A DNA stretch of 64,000 bases from the NCBI RefSeq assembly GCF_019145195.1, contig NZ_JAHSTW010000007.1:124001-188000 (forward strand), given 5' to 3'. Made by a program: the position numbers and the translations under genes. The notes beneath the pieces were generated by a model. The model did no database searches and was not told the origin of the DNA. It was given only the letters and a program-made list of their open reading frames with translations. Position 1 is the stretch's first letter, and the number at the start of each line of letters is the position of its first letter. This DNA is from Pseudomonas siliginis. Lineage in GTDB: Bacteria; Pseudomonadota; Gammaproteobacteria; Pseudomonadales; Pseudomonadaceae. This document shows positions 17,417 through 27,380 of this stretch, one piece after another.

Positions 17417-18792
17417 CACTTCACCTCGATCGCGGCCATCAGGCCGGTTTCCATGTGGTCGATGACATGGCAGTGGAACATCCACACCCCCGGGTTATCC
17501 GCCACCAGCGCCACTTGCGCACGCTCGTTCTTGCCCAGCAGATAGGTGTCGGTGAAATACGGAATGACTTTGTGCCGGTTCGACGCGATCACCTTGAAGC
17601 TCATGCCGTGCAGGTGGATCGGGTGCTGGTACTGGGTCATGTTCTTCAATTCGAAAATATAGCTCTGGCCCAGTTTCAGGCTGGCAATCGGTCGGTCAGC
17701 ACAGGTCTTGTCGGTGATGTCCCAAGCCTTGCCGTTGATCTGCCAGAGGCTCGGCGGCTTGCCGTTTTCGGTGTTCACCGAGACCGAGCCGACCCATTCG
17801 AAATTGAAGTTGAGTTTCTCGGCATTGGCCAGGTCCGGCTCGGCCACCGGGTTGGCCGGCAGGGCTTTCGGCCAGTCCGTCGGCGCGTCGGTGTTGGCGA
17901 CTGAACGCAGCGTGCCCAGACGCACCGGGCCGTTACGCAGCGACAACTCTTCACCGGCCGCCGGGGCCTTGATCGCCAGGCAAATGCGCATGCCGGGGCC
18001 GAGCCAGTATTCCTTGCCCAACGGGCGGGGCTCGACCGGGTTGCCATCCAGCGCGTAGATCTTCGCTTCGACACCGGGGATGTTGATGCGATAGGTCAGG
18101 GTGTTGTCGAGATTAAGCAGACGCACCCGAGTGACCTGCCCGGCCGGCAGATCAATCACCGGCAGCGGCACACCATTGATCGTCGACAAGCGCCCGGCGG
18201 TACCGCCACGGGCCGCTTCGCGGGGGATGCTGAATTCGACGAACTGACCTTGCTCGTCGACATGCCAGTTCTTCAGGCTCAACGTTTTCTCGTACTTGAA
18301 ACCGGTCGGCTCGCGTTCTTCGATGATCAGCGGCCCGACCAGCCCGCGCCCGAGTTCTTCGCTGCTGCTGACATGCGGGTGATACCAATAGCTGCCGGCG
18401 TCCGGCACGCGGAATTTATAGTCGAAGTATTCGCCCGGCAGCACCGGCAACTGCGATACGTAGGGCACGCCGTCCATTTCCAGCGGCAGGCGGATGCCGT
18501 GCCAGTGAATGGTAGTCGCCACCGGCAGGTGATTGATGAAGCGCACCCGCAACCATTCACCCTGGCGCACGCGCAACTCGGTGCCCGGCGCCGACGGGCC
18601 GAACGCCCAGGCCTCGGTCTTGTGGCCCGGCACCAGTTCGACATCCAGCGGCGCGGCGATCAGTTCATAGTCGTGGCCGGCCTCGGCGTCGGCCATCTTG
18701 CCCAGCCAGTAACGCGACGCGCCTCCCGCGCCCACGCCAACGACAACAAGACCGGCCAGGCCACCGAGGATTTGGCGACGGGTAAAGGACAT
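17416..18792 (-). CDS. Tat-exported multicopper oxidase
   Basis: This 458-residue protein starts with a twin-arginine signal (FTRRQILGGLAGLVVVGVGA). It carries all four copper-binding motifs of multicopper oxidases: TIHWHG, YWYHPH, HPIHLHG and the C-terminal HCHVIDHMETGLM with the type 1 Met ligand. The family oxidises metals or organics while reducing O2 to water in the periplasm. The substrate cannot be told from sequence; it lacks an obvious Met-rich CueO insert. The ATG at 18792 places the Tat signal at the N-terminus. It is followed by tadA with a one-base overlap. Confidence 0.9.
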   Translation of the reverse strand: MSFTRRQILGGLAGLVVVGVGAGGASRYWLGKMADAEAGHDYELIAAPLDVELVPGHKTEAWAFGPSAPGTELRVRQGEWLRVRFINHLPVATTIHWHGIRLPLEMDGVPYVSQLPVLPGEYFDYKFRVPDAGSYWYHPHVSSSEELGRGLVGPLIIEEREPTGFKYEKTLSLKNWHVDEQGQFVEFSIPREAARGGTAGRLSTINGVPLPVIDLPAGQVTRVRLLNLDNTLTYRINIPGVEAKIYALDGNPVEPRPLGKEYWLGPGMRICLAIKAPAAGEELSLRNGPVRLGTLRSVANTDAPTDWPKALPANPVAEPDLANAEKLNFNFEWVGSVSVNTENGKPPSLWQINGKAWDITDKTCADRPIASLKLGQSYIFELKNMTQYQHPIHLHGMSFKVIASNRHKVIPYFTDTYLLGKNERAQVALVADNPGVWMFHCHVIDHMETGLMAAIEVK

Positions 18793-18910
18793 GAACTCAA
18801 CTACCTCACGTATCAGCGACAGACCCCGAGGGATCCGCAAAAAGGCGAATACGATACACCCGCAGTTGAGAAACAGTAAGGGCGACCTGCGGCCGCACGT
18901 CTTGTCGGCC

Positions 18911-19201
18911 TTATGCGCGCAGCCCGGTAATCAGGTGCAGCACGCCGCCCTCAAGCGGCATGACGCCCGCCACACCGGCCACACTCAGGGCCTGACGGTC
19001 GACACGGGCCTCGTCGTGCAGCGCCACGCGCACCCGAGTCAGCGCCACCGGTTGCTGCGACTTGAGGTTATCCACACCGCCCAGCGCCGCAACAATCTCG
19101 GCGCTCAGGCCGGCAATCGGTTCGGCGACGGCTTTCACCTCATCCGGGACCAGATCCGGCGTCAGTGCTTTCCAGAATGCCTGCTGCAATTTGTCGAACA
19201 T
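18911..19201 (-). CDS. Lone PTS EIIB-like protein lacking the phosphocysteine
   Basis: This 96-residue protein resembles glucose/trehalose-type PTS EIIB domains (ALGGVDNL then LTRVRVALHDEARVDRQAL and a VxGVMPLEGGVLHLI end). The catalytic Cys normally found in CxTRLR is missing: the aligned segment is PVALTRVRV with Ala53 in its place. The EIIB domain of the linked EIIBC gene keeps its Cys. It starts two bases after the EIIA-HPr-EI stop, with GGAGA upstream, so it is translated with it. It may be a regulatory or scaffolding remnant rather than a phosphocarrier. An in-frame TTG two codons earlier is the alternative start. Confidence 0.75.
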   Translation of the reverse strand: MFDKLQQAFWKALTPDLVPDEVKAVAEPIAGLSAEIVAALGGVDNLKSQQPVALTRVRVALHDEARVDRQALSVAGVAGVMPLEGGVLHLITGLRA

Positions 19202-19203
19202 GT

Positions 19204-21732
19204 TCAATTCTCCATAACCGGCGAGGCATCGACTTTCGCCCCATGAAACTGCTGCAAGGCTGCGCGCACGTCGGCGGCGCTTTCCAGGTTCGAAACCTGT
19301 TCGGCGATGATTCGACAGTCGGCCAGATTCACCTCCCGCACCGCCGACTTGATCGCCGGAATCAACGGCACGCTCACCGACAGCTCATCCACACCCAGCC
19401 CCAGCAGCAGCGGCACGGCAAGGCGTTCAGACGCCATGGCGCCGCAGACGCCGACCCATTTGCCGTGGGCATGCGCAGCCTTCACCGTCATCGCGATCAG
19501 GCGCAGCACCGAAGGGTGAAAGCTGTCCGCCTGACTGGCCAGACGCGGATGATCACGATCCATGGCCAGGGTGTATTGGGTGAGATCGTTGGTGCCGATG
19601 GAAAAGAAATCCACGTGCGGCGCCAGCACATCGGCCATCAGCGCAGCGGCAGGCACTTCGATCATGATTCCCAGCTTCGGCATGTGCGCCAGGCCCAACA
19701 CCCGCGCTTCCTGCTCGAGAATCTGCCGCGCCAGACGCAGTTCGGCCAAATTCGTGACCATCGGCAACATGATGTGCAGACGCGTCAGTTCACAGCAGGC
19801 GAGGATTGCGCGGAACTGCTCGCGCAACAGTTGCGGTCGTTCAAGACACAGTCGAATGCCACGCAAACCGAGGAATGGATTGGTTTCGCTGTCCATCGGT
19901 ACATAGGCCAGCGGTTTGTCGCCACCGACATCGAGGGTGCGCACCACCAGATTGTGTGCCGGCCCGATGGTACGCGCGATGGCGCTGTAAGTGGCCACCT
20001 GTTCGTCATGGCTCGGCGCCTGCTGACGGCCCAGGTAGAGAAACTCCGATCGCAGCAGCCCTACGCCATGCGCGCCCAGCTCCATGACCTGGGCGGTTTC
20101 TTCCTGCGAGGCAACGTTGGCGGTGACTTCGATGTGCTGACCGTCACGGGTGCAGGCCGCCTCGCTGGCCTGGGCCAGTTCCTGCTGATGACGCTGGCGC
20201 TGGCGCTCATGCCGCGTGCGCAATTGATCAATGGACTCGGCGTCCGGGTGCAAATGCAATTCGCCTTTATCGGCATCGAGCAGCACCCGCGTGCCGTTGC
20301 CGAGCCCGAGCATTTGCCCCGGCATGCCGCAGATCGCCGGTAAACCGCAGGCTCGCGCGAGGATCGCGACATGGCTGGTGGCGCCACCGCCGACGGTGGC
20401 AAACCCGAGCACTTTGCGCGTATCGAGCCCGGCGGTCTGGGACGGGGTCAACTGATCGGCGATCAGAATGGTGTCGTCCGGCAACTCCAGCGCTTGCTCG
20501 TGAACACCGAGGATCAGCTTCAGCACGCGCTGGCCGACATCATCCAGATCCGCCGCGCGCTCAGCCAGTAAGGCATTGCCCAGCGAGCGAAACATCGCCG
20601 CCGTTGCGTCGGTGCTGGTCTTCCAGGCAAACGCCGCGCTGTTGCCCGCGTCGATCAGCGCCCGGGCCTGATCCAGCAGGCTCGGGTCGGCCAGCAGTTC
20701 CTGATGCGCCTTGAAGATCTCCGCCTGCGCCTGGCCGCTGGCGGTGTCGCGCAGATGTTGCAGGGCCATGTCGGCTTCGATCAGGGCTTGGCTCAACGCC
20801 TCCAGTTCAACTGGCGGCTCGGCGCCGAACTCGTTGACCATGAGCGACGCTTCGACAATCTGCATGACTTGCCCCAACGCCGAACCGGGCGAGGCGCAGA
20901 CACCGCGCAGGATGTTCGGCATTTCTGCTGCATCGACTTCGACCGGCGCGGGCGCTGTGACCGCTTCACCGCAGCCTTCGCCCAGCAAGCGTGTCAGCGC
21001 CGCGACCGCTGCCTCGGCATCTTCACCTTCGGCGCTGACCTGCACGCTGTCGCCATGGGCCGTCTGCAACGCCATGATCGCCACCAAGGATTTGCCGTTG
21101 GCTTGCGCGTGCAGCTTGTGCAGATGGATGGTCGCTGAAAATGCTTTGGCCGCTTGGGCGAATACTGCCGCCGGCCGCGCGTGCAGACCATTGGAATTGG
21201 GCAGGTTGATCGGCTGCGAGAACACCGCATCGCCCGGCACCGGTGCTGGATGTTCGCCGACGGCTGCGCCGACCACGACGTCCAGCACTGGCTGGCCCAC
21301 CTCGACCAACCCGGTTGAGCCAACGAGTGAAGCGAACGGCTCGCCGCTGACCACCAGCATCAAGGTCAACAAACTGCGCGCGTGCAGGGCAATGTAGTCA
21401 GCATCGAAGTCGATCAGCGCCTGCCCCGCTTCGACCCGCTGCCCCGTTTCAACGCGGCGGGTGAATCCTTCGCCGGCAAGGTTCACCGTGTCCAGGCCGA
21501 TGTGCATCAACACTTGAACACCCGCATCACTGGTGATGGTGAGCGCATGCCCGCTGGTCTGCACATCGCTGACCACACCGGCCAACGGTGCGCAGAGCGT
21601 TGACGAAGTCGGGTCGATGCACAACCCGTCGCCGATGATCCGCCCGGCAAATACCGGGTCGGGCACCTGGTCCAGCGCCATCAGCACGCCGGATAAAGGA
21701 GCCAGCAGCTGCAATTGTTGGGGTGTGGCCAT
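19204..21732 (-). CDS. PTS EIIA-HPr-EI fusion protein (trehalose system)
   Basis: This 842-residue fusion carries a whole soluble phosphorelay: EIIA(Glc-type) about 1-150 with His77 (VLMHIGLD), HPr about 172-255 with His184 (GLHARPA), and enzyme I about 272-840 with His454 (GGGATSHVAI) and a PEP-binding TIM barrel (LDVGGDKPL, GTNDLTQYTLAMDRDH, GVCGAMAS). It passes phosphate from PEP to the EIIBC permease encoded in the same cluster. All phosphorylation sites are intact. The ATG at 21732 is chosen; residues upstream in frame look like untranslated leader. It resembles NagF in layout, but its neighbours point to trehalose. Confidence 0.93.
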   Translation of the reverse strand: MATPQQLQLLAPLSGVLMALDQVPDPVFAGRIIGDGLCIDPTSSTLCAPLAGVVSDVQTSGHALTITSDAGVQVLMHIGLDTVNLAGEGFTRRVETGQRVEAGQALIDFDADYIALHARSLLTLMLVVSGEPFASLVGSTGLVEVGQPVLDVVVGAAVGEHPAPVPGDAVFSQPINLPNSNGLHARPAAVFAQAAKAFSATIHLHKLHAQANGKSLVAIMALQTAHGDSVQVSAEGEDAEAAVAALTRLLGEGCGEAVTAPAPVEVDAAEMPNILRGVCASPGSALGQVMQIVEASLMVNEFGAEPPVELEALSQALIEADMALQHLRDTASGQAQAEIFKAHQELLADPSLLDQARALIDAGNSAAFAWKTSTDATAAMFRSLGNALLAERAADLDDVGQRVLKLILGVHEQALELPDDTILIADQLTPSQTAGLDTRKVLGFATVGGGATSHVAILARACGLPAICGMPGQMLGLGNGTRVLLDADKGELHLHPDAESIDQLRTRHERQRQRHQQELAQASEAACTRDGQHIEVTANVASQEETAQVMELGAHGVGLLRSEFLYLGRQQAPSHDEQVATYSAIARTIGPAHNLVVRTLDVGGDKPLAYVPMDSETNPFLGLRGIRLCLERPQLLREQFRAILACCELTRLHIMLPMVTNLAELRLARQILEQEARVLGLAHMPKLGIMIEVPAAALMADVLAPHVDFFSIGTNDLTQYTLAMDRDHPRLASQADSFHPSVLRLIAMTVKAAHAHGKWVGVCGAMASERLAVPLLLGLGVDELSVSVPLIPAIKSAVREVNLADCRIIAEQVSNLESAADVRAALQQFHGAKVDASPVMEN

Positions 21733-21782
21733 GACATCACCTGAGCTTGTATTGATTGAATGAGCGGTCGCAGCCGCTTTGC

Positions 21783-23099
<1,317 letters not shown>

Positions 23100-23111
23100 T
23101 CAGTTAAAAAA

Positions 23112-24758
23112 TCAGGGGTCGGTCAGGTGCAGCACGAAGGATTCGTAAGGTCGCAACTGCAGCAAACTCGTGCGCTGCGGGCAGTCCGGGTAATTGCTGA
23201 TCAACAAGCGCTGCTCCTGGGCTTCATCGATCAGTGCCGGTAGCTCGACCTCACATGCGGTGCCATAGAAATTGTTCACCACTAACAAGCGCTCTCCCTT
23301 CCCCTCGCGCAGGTACGCCCAGACCTGTGGATGCTCCGGCAACAACTGCCGATAGATGCCATCGGAGATCAACGCTTCAGTGCGGCGCAAGTTGATCAGG
23401 CGCCGATAGTGATGCAGCACCGATTCCGGGTCGTGCAGTTGCTGCGCGACGTTGATCTGTGCGGCATTGGCCGACACACCAATCCATGGTTCACTGCGAG
23501 TGAAGCCGGCGTTGTGCCCGGCGTGCCAGTGCATCGGCGTGCGCCCGTTGTCGCGGGACTTCTGCATGATCGCCGCCATGTTGTCGAGGTCGCTTGCCCC
23601 GGCTTCACGCTTGAGGCGAAAGATATTCAGGGTCTCGACGTCACGGTACTGCTCGATGCTTTCGAACCCCGGATTGGTCATGCCCAACTCTTCGCCCTGA
23701 TAGATGAAAGGCGTGCCCTGCAGAAAGTGCAGCGCAGTGCCGAGCATCTTCGCCGACAGCTCGCGGTATTCGCCGTCGTTGCCGAATCGCGACACCACAC
23801 GCGGCTGATCGTGGTTACACCAGAACAGCGCATTCCAGCCGCCACCCGCCTGCATGCCGGTCTGCCAGTCGGAGAGAATCTGCTTGAGCTGGAGGAAATC
23901 GAAATCGGCGCGCACCCATTTCTGCAGATTCGGGTAATCGACCTTCAGGTGATGAAAATTGAAGGTCATCGACAGCTCTTTCGACTGTGGATTGGAGTAA
24001 CGAATGCAATGTTCGAGGCGGGTCGAAGACATTTCGCCGACGTTGATCAGCTCATGCCCTTCGAAGACCTCGCGGTGCATCTGCTGCAAGTAGGTGTGCA
24101 CGTTCGGCCCGTCGGTGTAGAAGCGCCGACCGTCGCTGTCGTCTTCGGGAAAATCCGCCGGTTTGGAGATCAGGTTGATCACGTCCAGACGAAAGCCACC
24201 GACGCCTTTGTCGCGCCAGAAGCGCATCATCTTGAACACTTCGTCGCGGACCTTGGGGTTGTCCCAATTGAGATCCGCCTGGGTGTGGTCGAACAGGTGC
24301 AGATAATATTGGCCGGTCTGCGCTTCGTACTCCCAGGCCGAACCGCCGAACTTGGATTCCCAGTTGTTCGGCTGGTCGCGCCAGATATAGAAGTCGCGGT
24401 AAGGGTTGTCGAGGCTGCTGCGCGCCTGCTGGAACCAGACGTGCTCGATCGAGGTGTGGTTGACCACGATGTCGAGCATCAACTTGATTCCGCGTTTGCC
24501 CGCTTCGGCGATCAGCAGCTCACAGTCGGCCATGCTGCCGTAACTCGGATCGACCGCGTAGTAGTCGCTGATGTCGTAGCCGTTGTCGCGCTGCGGCGAA
24601 CGCAGGAACGGCGTGATCCACAGGTAATCGACCCCCAGCCATTGCAGGTAATCGAGCTTGGCGACGATGCCGAGCAGATCGCCGGTGGCGTTGCCGGCAT
24701 GGCTGTGAAAGCTCTTCGGGTAGATCTGGTAGATCACCGAACGTTGCCAGTCTTGCAT
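23112..24758 (-). CDS. treC: Alpha,alpha-phosphotrehalase (GH13)
   Basis: This 548-residue cytoplasmic glycoside hydrolase splits trehalose 6-phosphate into glucose and glucose 6-phosphate. GH13 motifs are all present: DIVVNH (96-101), GGFRLDVINL with the nucleophile Asp192, INVGE with the acid/base Glu242, and NHDQPR with Asp317. Length and N-terminus (WQRSVIYQIYPKSF) fit TreC. It follows the EIIBC gene by 21 bases in the tre operon. In pseudomonads the gene is often named treA, which can be confused with periplasmic trehalase. Confidence 0.95.
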   Translation of the reverse strand: MQDWQRSVIYQIYPKSFHSHAGNATGDLLGIVAKLDYLQWLGVDYLWITPFLRSPQRDNGYDISDYYAVDPSYGSMADCELLIAEAGKRGIKLMLDIVVNHTSIEHVWFQQARSSLDNPYRDFYIWRDQPNNWESKFGGSAWEYEAQTGQYYLHLFDHTQADLNWDNPKVRDEVFKMMRFWRDKGVGGFRLDVINLISKPADFPEDDSDGRRFYTDGPNVHTYLQQMHREVFEGHELINVGEMSSTRLEHCIRYSNPQSKELSMTFNFHHLKVDYPNLQKWVRADFDFLQLKQILSDWQTGMQAGGGWNALFWCNHDQPRVVSRFGNDGEYRELSAKMLGTALHFLQGTPFIYQGEELGMTNPGFESIEQYRDVETLNIFRLKREAGASDLDNMAAIMQKSRDNGRTPMHWHAGHNAGFTRSEPWIGVSANAAQINVAQQLHDPESVLHHYRRLINLRRTEALISDGIYRQLLPEHPQVWAYLREGKGERLLVVNNFYGTACEVELPALIDEAQEQRLLISNYPDCPQRTSLLQLRPYESFVLHLTDP

Positions 24759-24779
24759 GGCGCGACTCCTTTATTAATT

Positions 24780-26222
24780 TCAGGCAACCCGGTAACCCGG
24801 ACGGACGATCTTCATGCTCAGCACGCAGGTCAGGGCAAACGGCACGAGCATGGCGATCAGCATCCCGATGACGAACATCGGGATGAACTGCGGAATGATC
24901 GAGATGAAACCGGGCAGGCCACCGACGCCGATGGCCGAGGCCTGGATCTTGTTCAGCGAGAGGAACATGCAACCCAGCGCCGAACCGGCCAGCGCGGCGT
25001 AAAACGGGAACTTGTAGCGCAGGTTGACACCGAACATCGCCGGCTCGGTGATGCCGAAATACGCAGAAATCGCCGAGGTCGAGGCCATGCTCTTGTCCCG
25101 CGCATTACGCGTCATCCAGAACACCGCCAGGGCCGCACTGCCCTGCGCCAGATTGGACATGACGATCATCGGCCAGATGAACGTGCCGCCCTGACTCGAA
25201 ATCAATTGCAGGTCCACGGCGAGGAACATGTGGTGCATGCCGGTGATCACCAGCGGCGCATATAACAGGCCGAAAATCAGACCGCCCACCAGCGGCGCCA
25301 GATCGAACAGCATCACCAGCCCTTCGGTGATGTAGATGCCGATATGCCGGGTCACCGGGCCGATGATTGCCAGCGCCAGCACGCCAGTGACAACGATGGT
25401 GGTGATAGGCACCACCAGCAACTGCACGGCGTTGGGCACTCGCGCGCGCAGCCATTTTTCGATGACGCTCATCACGTACGCCGCCAGCAGGATCGGCAAG
25501 ATCTGCCCCTGGTAGCCGACCTTTTCCACCTGGAACAGGCCGAGGATGTCGAAGTACGGCAGTTGCTGCCCATCCAGCCCGGCCACGGCCTTGCCGTAAT
25601 TCCAGGCGTTGAGCAGGTCCGGGTGTACCAGCATCAGACCGAGGACAATGCCGAGGATTTCGCTGCCGCCGAAACGCTTGGCCGCCGACCAGCCGACCAG
25701 CGCCGGCAGGAACACGAACGAGGTGTTGGCCATCAGATTGATCAGGCTCCACAACCCGTCGAGGTTGGGATAGGCATCCAGCAGGGTCTGGCCCTCGATG
25801 AACATGCCCTTGGCACCGAGCAGGTTGTTGATGCCCATCAACAGGCCGGCAATGATCAGCGCCGGCAGGATCGGCATGAACACATCGGAAAACACCCGCA
25901 CCAGCCGCTGCATGGCGTTGATCTTCTCGGCGCTTTTCTGTTTAACGTCGGCGATGGTCGACGCCGCCAGGCCAGTCTGCTGGCGCAGTTCGGCGTAGAC
26001 CTTTTCAACATCACCCGGGCCGATGACCACCTGATACAACCCGCCGGTGAAGAACGAACCCTTGACCAGATCGACGCCATTGAGCGCGGCCACATTCACC
26101 AGCGCGGGGTTCTTCAGCGCCAGGCGCAAACGCGTCACGCAATGCGCCGCCTGCTCGATGTTGTCGCGGCCACCGAGGCTTTCCAGCAGCTCCTTGGCGA
26201 TGTTCGGATAGTCATGGCTCAT
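24780..26222 (-). CDS. treP: PTS trehalose transporter EIIBC
   Basis: This 480-residue membrane permease has an N-terminal EIIB domain with the phosphorylated Cys28 (HCVTRLR) and a C-terminal EIIC domain with about ten membrane helices (about 110-470). It imports trehalose as trehalose 6-phosphate. It lacks an EIIA domain, which is supplied by the fusion protein downstream. It is the first gene of the operon, divergent from treR, with two operator palindromes upstream. The ATG at 26222 starts MSHDYPNIAKELLE; the earlier in-frame ATG runs into the operator leader. It is also called treB. Confidence 0.93.
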   Translation of the reverse strand: MSHDYPNIAKELLESLGGRDNIEQAAHCVTRLRLALKNPALVNVAALNGVDLVKGSFFTGGLYQVVIGPGDVEKVYAELRQQTGLAASTIADVKQKSAEKINAMQRLVRVFSDVFMPILPALIIAGLLMGINNLLGAKGMFIEGQTLLDAYPNLDGLWSLINLMANTSFVFLPALVGWSAAKRFGGSEILGIVLGLMLVHPDLLNAWNYGKAVAGLDGQQLPYFDILGLFQVEKVGYQGQILPILLAAYVMSVIEKWLRARVPNAVQLLVVPITTIVVTGVLALAIIGPVTRHIGIYITEGLVMLFDLAPLVGGLIFGLLYAPLVITGMHHMFLAVDLQLISSQGGTFIWPMIVMSNLAQGSAALAVFWMTRNARDKSMASTSAISAYFGITEPAMFGVNLRYKFPFYAALAGSALGCMFLSLNKIQASAIGVGGLPGFISIIPQFIPMFVIGMLIAMLVPFALTCVLSMKIVRPGYRVA

Positions 26223-26276
26223 GCTTGTTCTTCCGTCGTGGATTGTTGTTATTGGCAGCACGCCGAGAGAAAAAAT

Positions 26277-26318
26277 ACTCGTCTGTACGAGTTAATGCAA
26301 CAACTCGTCTGTACGAGT
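26277..26318. promoter_or_regulatory. Two identical operator palindromes in the treP-treR gap
   Basis: ACTCGTCTGTACGAGT occurs exactly twice, at 26277-26292 and 26303-26318, with start points 26 bases apart. Each has 6-base inverted arms (ACTCGT/ACGAGT). GntR/HutC regulators such as TreR bind short palindromes of this kind, so these are the likely TreR sites controlling both directions. Confidence 0.8.
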
Positions 26319-26457
26319 TTGCATCCGTGGATGAACGTCAGAAAAATGCGGATTCTTCCTACTCTGACCTAAGATGTTTTCCTTCGTCCGCATGGACAAA
26401 CCCCTACCCTGCCCTTAAGGTTCGGGGTTTTGAGTACCGTCGGCACAGAGTCCAGCC

Positions 26458-27162
26458 ATGAGCAAATACAACCAGATCTACAGCGATTTGCTTGCCAGCA
26501 TCACCACGCAGCGCCTGGAGCGCGGCGCCCGGCTGCCTTCCGAAACCGAGCTGATGGACACCTATCAGGCCAGCCGTGGCACGGTACGCAAGGCCATCGA
26601 CCAGTTGCAGGAACGCGGTTTCGCTCAGAAGATTCATGGCAAAGGCGCGTTCGTGCTGGCGACCAACCCGATCGAATTCCAGCTCGGCGGCATCGTCAGT
26701 TTCCAGGAGACCCACCCGCGACTGGGCAACGACGTCAGCACCGAAGTGGTCGAGATGTGTCAGGTGCCGCTGGAAGGTGCATTGCTTGAACATATCAATG
26801 CCGAGCCCGGCAGCCCGATCACCCGGATCAAACGGGTGCGGCGCATCGACGGCAAACGCGTCATCCTCGACATCAACCACTTCGTCAGCGAGGTGATCCC
26901 CGACCTGTCTGCAGACATCGCCGAACATTCGATCTACGCCCACATCGAACAGACCCTGCAACTGCAGATCGCCTACGCCCAGCGCACCATCGAAGCCGTG
27001 CCGTGCAGCAAGGACGACCACCACCATCTGGACCTCGACGGCCAGAGCCATGTCATCGTGGTCAGCAACCAGACCTTCCTGCAGGACGGCCGCCAGTTCG
27101 AGTACACCGAATCGCGGCATACGCTGGACAAGTTCTATTTTTCGGATGTGGCGCGGCGGTAA
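26458..27162 (+). CDS. treR: Trehalose operon repressor, GntR/HutC family
   Basis: This 234-residue regulator has an N-terminal GntR winged helix (about 1-70, with RLPSETELMDTYQASRGTVRKAIDQL) and a C-terminal UTRA ligand domain (about 90-230). TreR proteins bind trehalose 6-phosphate and then leave their operator. It is divergent from treP, and the gap contains two identical palindromes. The ATG at 26458 gives the family length. Confidence 0.92.
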   Translation: MSKYNQIYSDLLASITTQRLERGARLPSETELMDTYQASRGTVRKAIDQLQERGFAQKIHGKGAFVLATNPIEFQLGGIVSFQETHPRLGNDVSTEVVEMCQVPLEGALLEHINAEPGSPITRIKRVRRIDGKRVILDINHFVSEVIPDLSADIAEHSIYAHIEQTLQLQIAYAQRTIEAVPCSKDDHHHLDLDGQSHVIVVSNQTFLQDGRQFEYTESRHTLDKFYFSDVARR

Positions 27163-27204
27163 TATCCGCTGACAGGCGAGCCCATTTCAAAATATGTGAT
27201 TGGC

Positions 27205-27323
27205 TGACAAGCCGCGATGACCTCCGGTAGTATGCCGCCGTGGCTATGGAACACCTTCCTTCTATCCTCCATGAACTAGGGGTTCCGCTCTCCACACCGC
27301 GCCTGCTTATTGCAGGCGTTTTC
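27205..27323 (+). ncRNA. Candidate small RNA / leader RNA with intrinsic terminator
   Basis: A possible promoter (TGACAA at 27205, 17 bases, TAGTAT at 27228-27233) precedes a compact element. GGAACaCC (27248-27255) can pair with GGgGTTCC (27279-27286), enclosing a C/U-rich loop that holds UCCUUC and UCCUCC (anti-Shine-Dalgarno type). A terminator-like stem, CGCCTGC-ttatt-GCAGGCG (27300-27318), then TTTT follows. This is the layout of a Hfq-type sRNA of about 80 nucleotides, or an attenuating leader of the TerD-like gene that starts 58 bases later. An in-frame ATG at 27246 would make this coding, which I consider less likely. Confidence 0.4.
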
Positions 27324-27380
27324 GTATCGATTGCACAGGTGAGCATCAGCTCACCGGAAACGGCGACCAAGGAAGAAATC

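Noticed and set aside
27240..27380. N-terminal extension of the TerD-fold protein from ATG 27246
   Set aside because: The stretch overlaps an RNA-like hairpin and terminator, and a much better ribosome-binding site stands before the ATG at 27381. It remains formally possible.
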